NCBI GenBank assembly: GCA_900548705.1
Contig: URLF01000110.1
Location: 1 to 7,015, forward strand
Source of the DNA: an uncultured Porphyromonadaceae bacterium
GTDB lineage: Bacteria > Bacteroidota > Bacteroidia > Bacteroidales > Muribaculaceae
Reading direction: 5' to 3'
Length of the DNA: 7,015 nucleotides
Shown: piece by piece, positions 6,149 through 7,015 of the stretch
How the letters are laid out: each line of letters begins with the position of its first letter
Numbering within the stretch: position 1 is the first letter of the stretch
Made by a program: the position numbers and the translations under genes
Notes under the pieces: generated by a model
Seen by the model: only the letters and a program-made list of their open reading frames with translations
What the model was told of the DNA's origin: nothing
Database searches by the model: none

Positions 6149-7015
6149 TCAATCATACCCGTGGGTGATACCTTCCCTGACCTGACGGGCGCGAATCGCC
6201 TTGGTCAGGAAATAGTTGCCGACAATCCATGCGGCCAGGTCAATGAGGACGATGACAAAAGTCGACACCGCCGGGGAAATGAGCAGGTCAAGGCCGATTA
6301 CACCAGCCGACATCGCCAGGATGGTGATCATGGCCGGACGCTGCGGGAATCCCAAAGCAAGCAATTTATGGTGGATATGGACCCTGTCAGGGAGGAATGG
6401 TGAGTTGCCACGAATCACACGGTGGACAAACACCCTTATAACATCGAGACAAGGGATGGCGAGAGGCGCGAAAGCTATCACCAGCACATCGGCCGCGAAC
6501 ACCACTCCGTTGTTGATTCCGGTGAGTTGCAGAGCGAGGAAACTGAGAACGAGACCCGTGGTCAGCGAACCGGTGTCTCCCATGAATATCTTCTTGCCCC
6601 TGGCCGGGTCGCCGAACACATTATAATAAAAGAAGGGGACGAGTGTGCCCAGCGTGGCGAACGAAATCATACTGTAGACCCACTGGCTTGAAGCCAGGAA
6701 AAAGAATCCATAGAAAATCATAGCGATCCCGCTCAGCCCCGACGCAAGACCGTCGATGCCGTCAATGAGATTGATGGCGTTGGTGATGAAAACAACCAGG
6801 AAGACCGTCAGCCCCCATGAGATAATCGCCGGGAGTTCATAGATTCCGAGCATTCCGTTAAGGGAGTCAATCCTGACACCGGCAGCTGCCAGCATCAGCG
6901 CGGCGAGAATCTGGGCACAGAACTTGGCCCTGTATTTCACCCCTATCAGGTCATCGGCGATACCTACAAGATACATCATCATCAAGGCGCATAACCCGAA
7001 GCATAACGGCTTTAC
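6149..7015 (-). CDS. wecA: WecA/MraY-family undecaprenyl-phosphate sugar-1-phosphate transferase, 5' end cut by window
   Basis: This multi-pass inner-membrane enzyme would move a sugar-1-phosphate, GlcNAc-1-phosphate if WecA-like, from a UDP-sugar to undecaprenyl phosphate. That is the first step of making the repeat unit exported by Wza and Wzc. Visible family motifs, numbered from the first codon in the window, are the Asp pair IADD (19-22), NAINLIDGIDGL (79-90), FMGDTGS (144-150) and the HIHH block (RVHIHHKLL, 211-219). The HIHH block points to the WecA/TagO side of the family and away from MraY. Many hydrophobic segments alternate with these loops. The frame is open through position 7015 with 288 residues visible. 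By comparison with E. coli WecA, where the Asp pair is at 90-91, about 70 N-terminal residues are missing. An apparent TTG start at 6985 is not real, because coding similarity continues upstream. The exact sugar cannot be read from sequence. Confidence 0.92.
   Translation of the reverse strand, partial: VKPLCFGLCALMMMYLVGIADDLIGVKYRAKFCAQILAALMLAAAGVRIDSLNGMLGIYELPAIISWGLTVFLVVFITNAINLIDGIDGLASGLSGIAMIFYGFFFLASSQWVYSMISFATLGTLVPFFYYNVFGDPARGKKIFMGDTGSLTTGLVLSFLALQLTGINNGVVFAADVLVIAFAPLAIPCLDVIRVFVHRVIRGNSPFLPDRVHIHHKLLALGFPQRPAMITILAMSAGVIGLDLLISPAVSTFVIVLIDLAAWIVGNYFLTKAIRARQVREGITHGYD

Noticed and set aside
6983..6985. TTG as start of the WecA-like gene
   Set aside because: The frame remains open to the window edge, and the family needs about 70 more residues before the Asp pair. 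The gene is simply cut by the window.

Overview
The window reads as chromosomal DNA from a member of the Bacteroidota, most likely Bacteroidales and plausibly a Muribaculaceae-like gut bacterium. Three things suggest this. Two perfect TAnnTTTG -7 promoter boxes lie in one intergenic gap. QueA is of the long form with an internal insertion that I associate with this group. The Wza and Wzc proteins resemble those of Bacteroides-type polysaccharide loci. The family placement is inference from protein flavour and was not computed.

Left part (1-1530): queA is on the minus strand and makes the tRNA-modifying enzyme of queuosine synthesis. Beyond its stop codon lies a C-rich, G-poor transcript segment built from about four short tandem units with a 16-nt period, then an intrinsic terminator whose stem pairs fully only on the minus strand. 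A 103-nt gap separates queA from a divergent plus-strand gene. The gap holds two back-to-back -7 boxes placed symmetrically about position 1476 and a small perfect dyad.

Middle (1531-2718): the plus-strand gene encodes an intact ArgC-family protein (N-acetyl-gamma-glutamyl-phosphate reductase fold). By eye it has lost the catalytic cysteine, the HxHxPE histidines and part of the dinucleotide-binding glycine loop. It looks like a stable pseudoenzyme and is the most unusual item here. No other arginine-pathway gene is visible. A strong 19-bp hairpin ends this gene and separates it from the convergent locus to the right.

Right part (2719-7015): three minus-strand genes form the head of an exopolysaccharide or capsule operon, in transcription order. 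First is a WecA/MraY-family phosphoglycosyltransferase cut by the window edge, which would load the first sugar phosphate onto undecaprenyl phosphate. Next is a short Wza-type outer-membrane export lipoprotein, then a Wzc-type co-polymerase fused to a BY-kinase with a striking alternating Tyr-Gly tail. Together they would start, control the length of, and export a surface polysaccharide. Further genes presumably lie beyond position 7015.

No tRNA, rRNA, CRISPR array, insertion sequence or attachment site was seen, and no gene-free stretch exceeds 130 bases. Apart from the ArgC-like protein and a few regulatory details, the region is ordinary.
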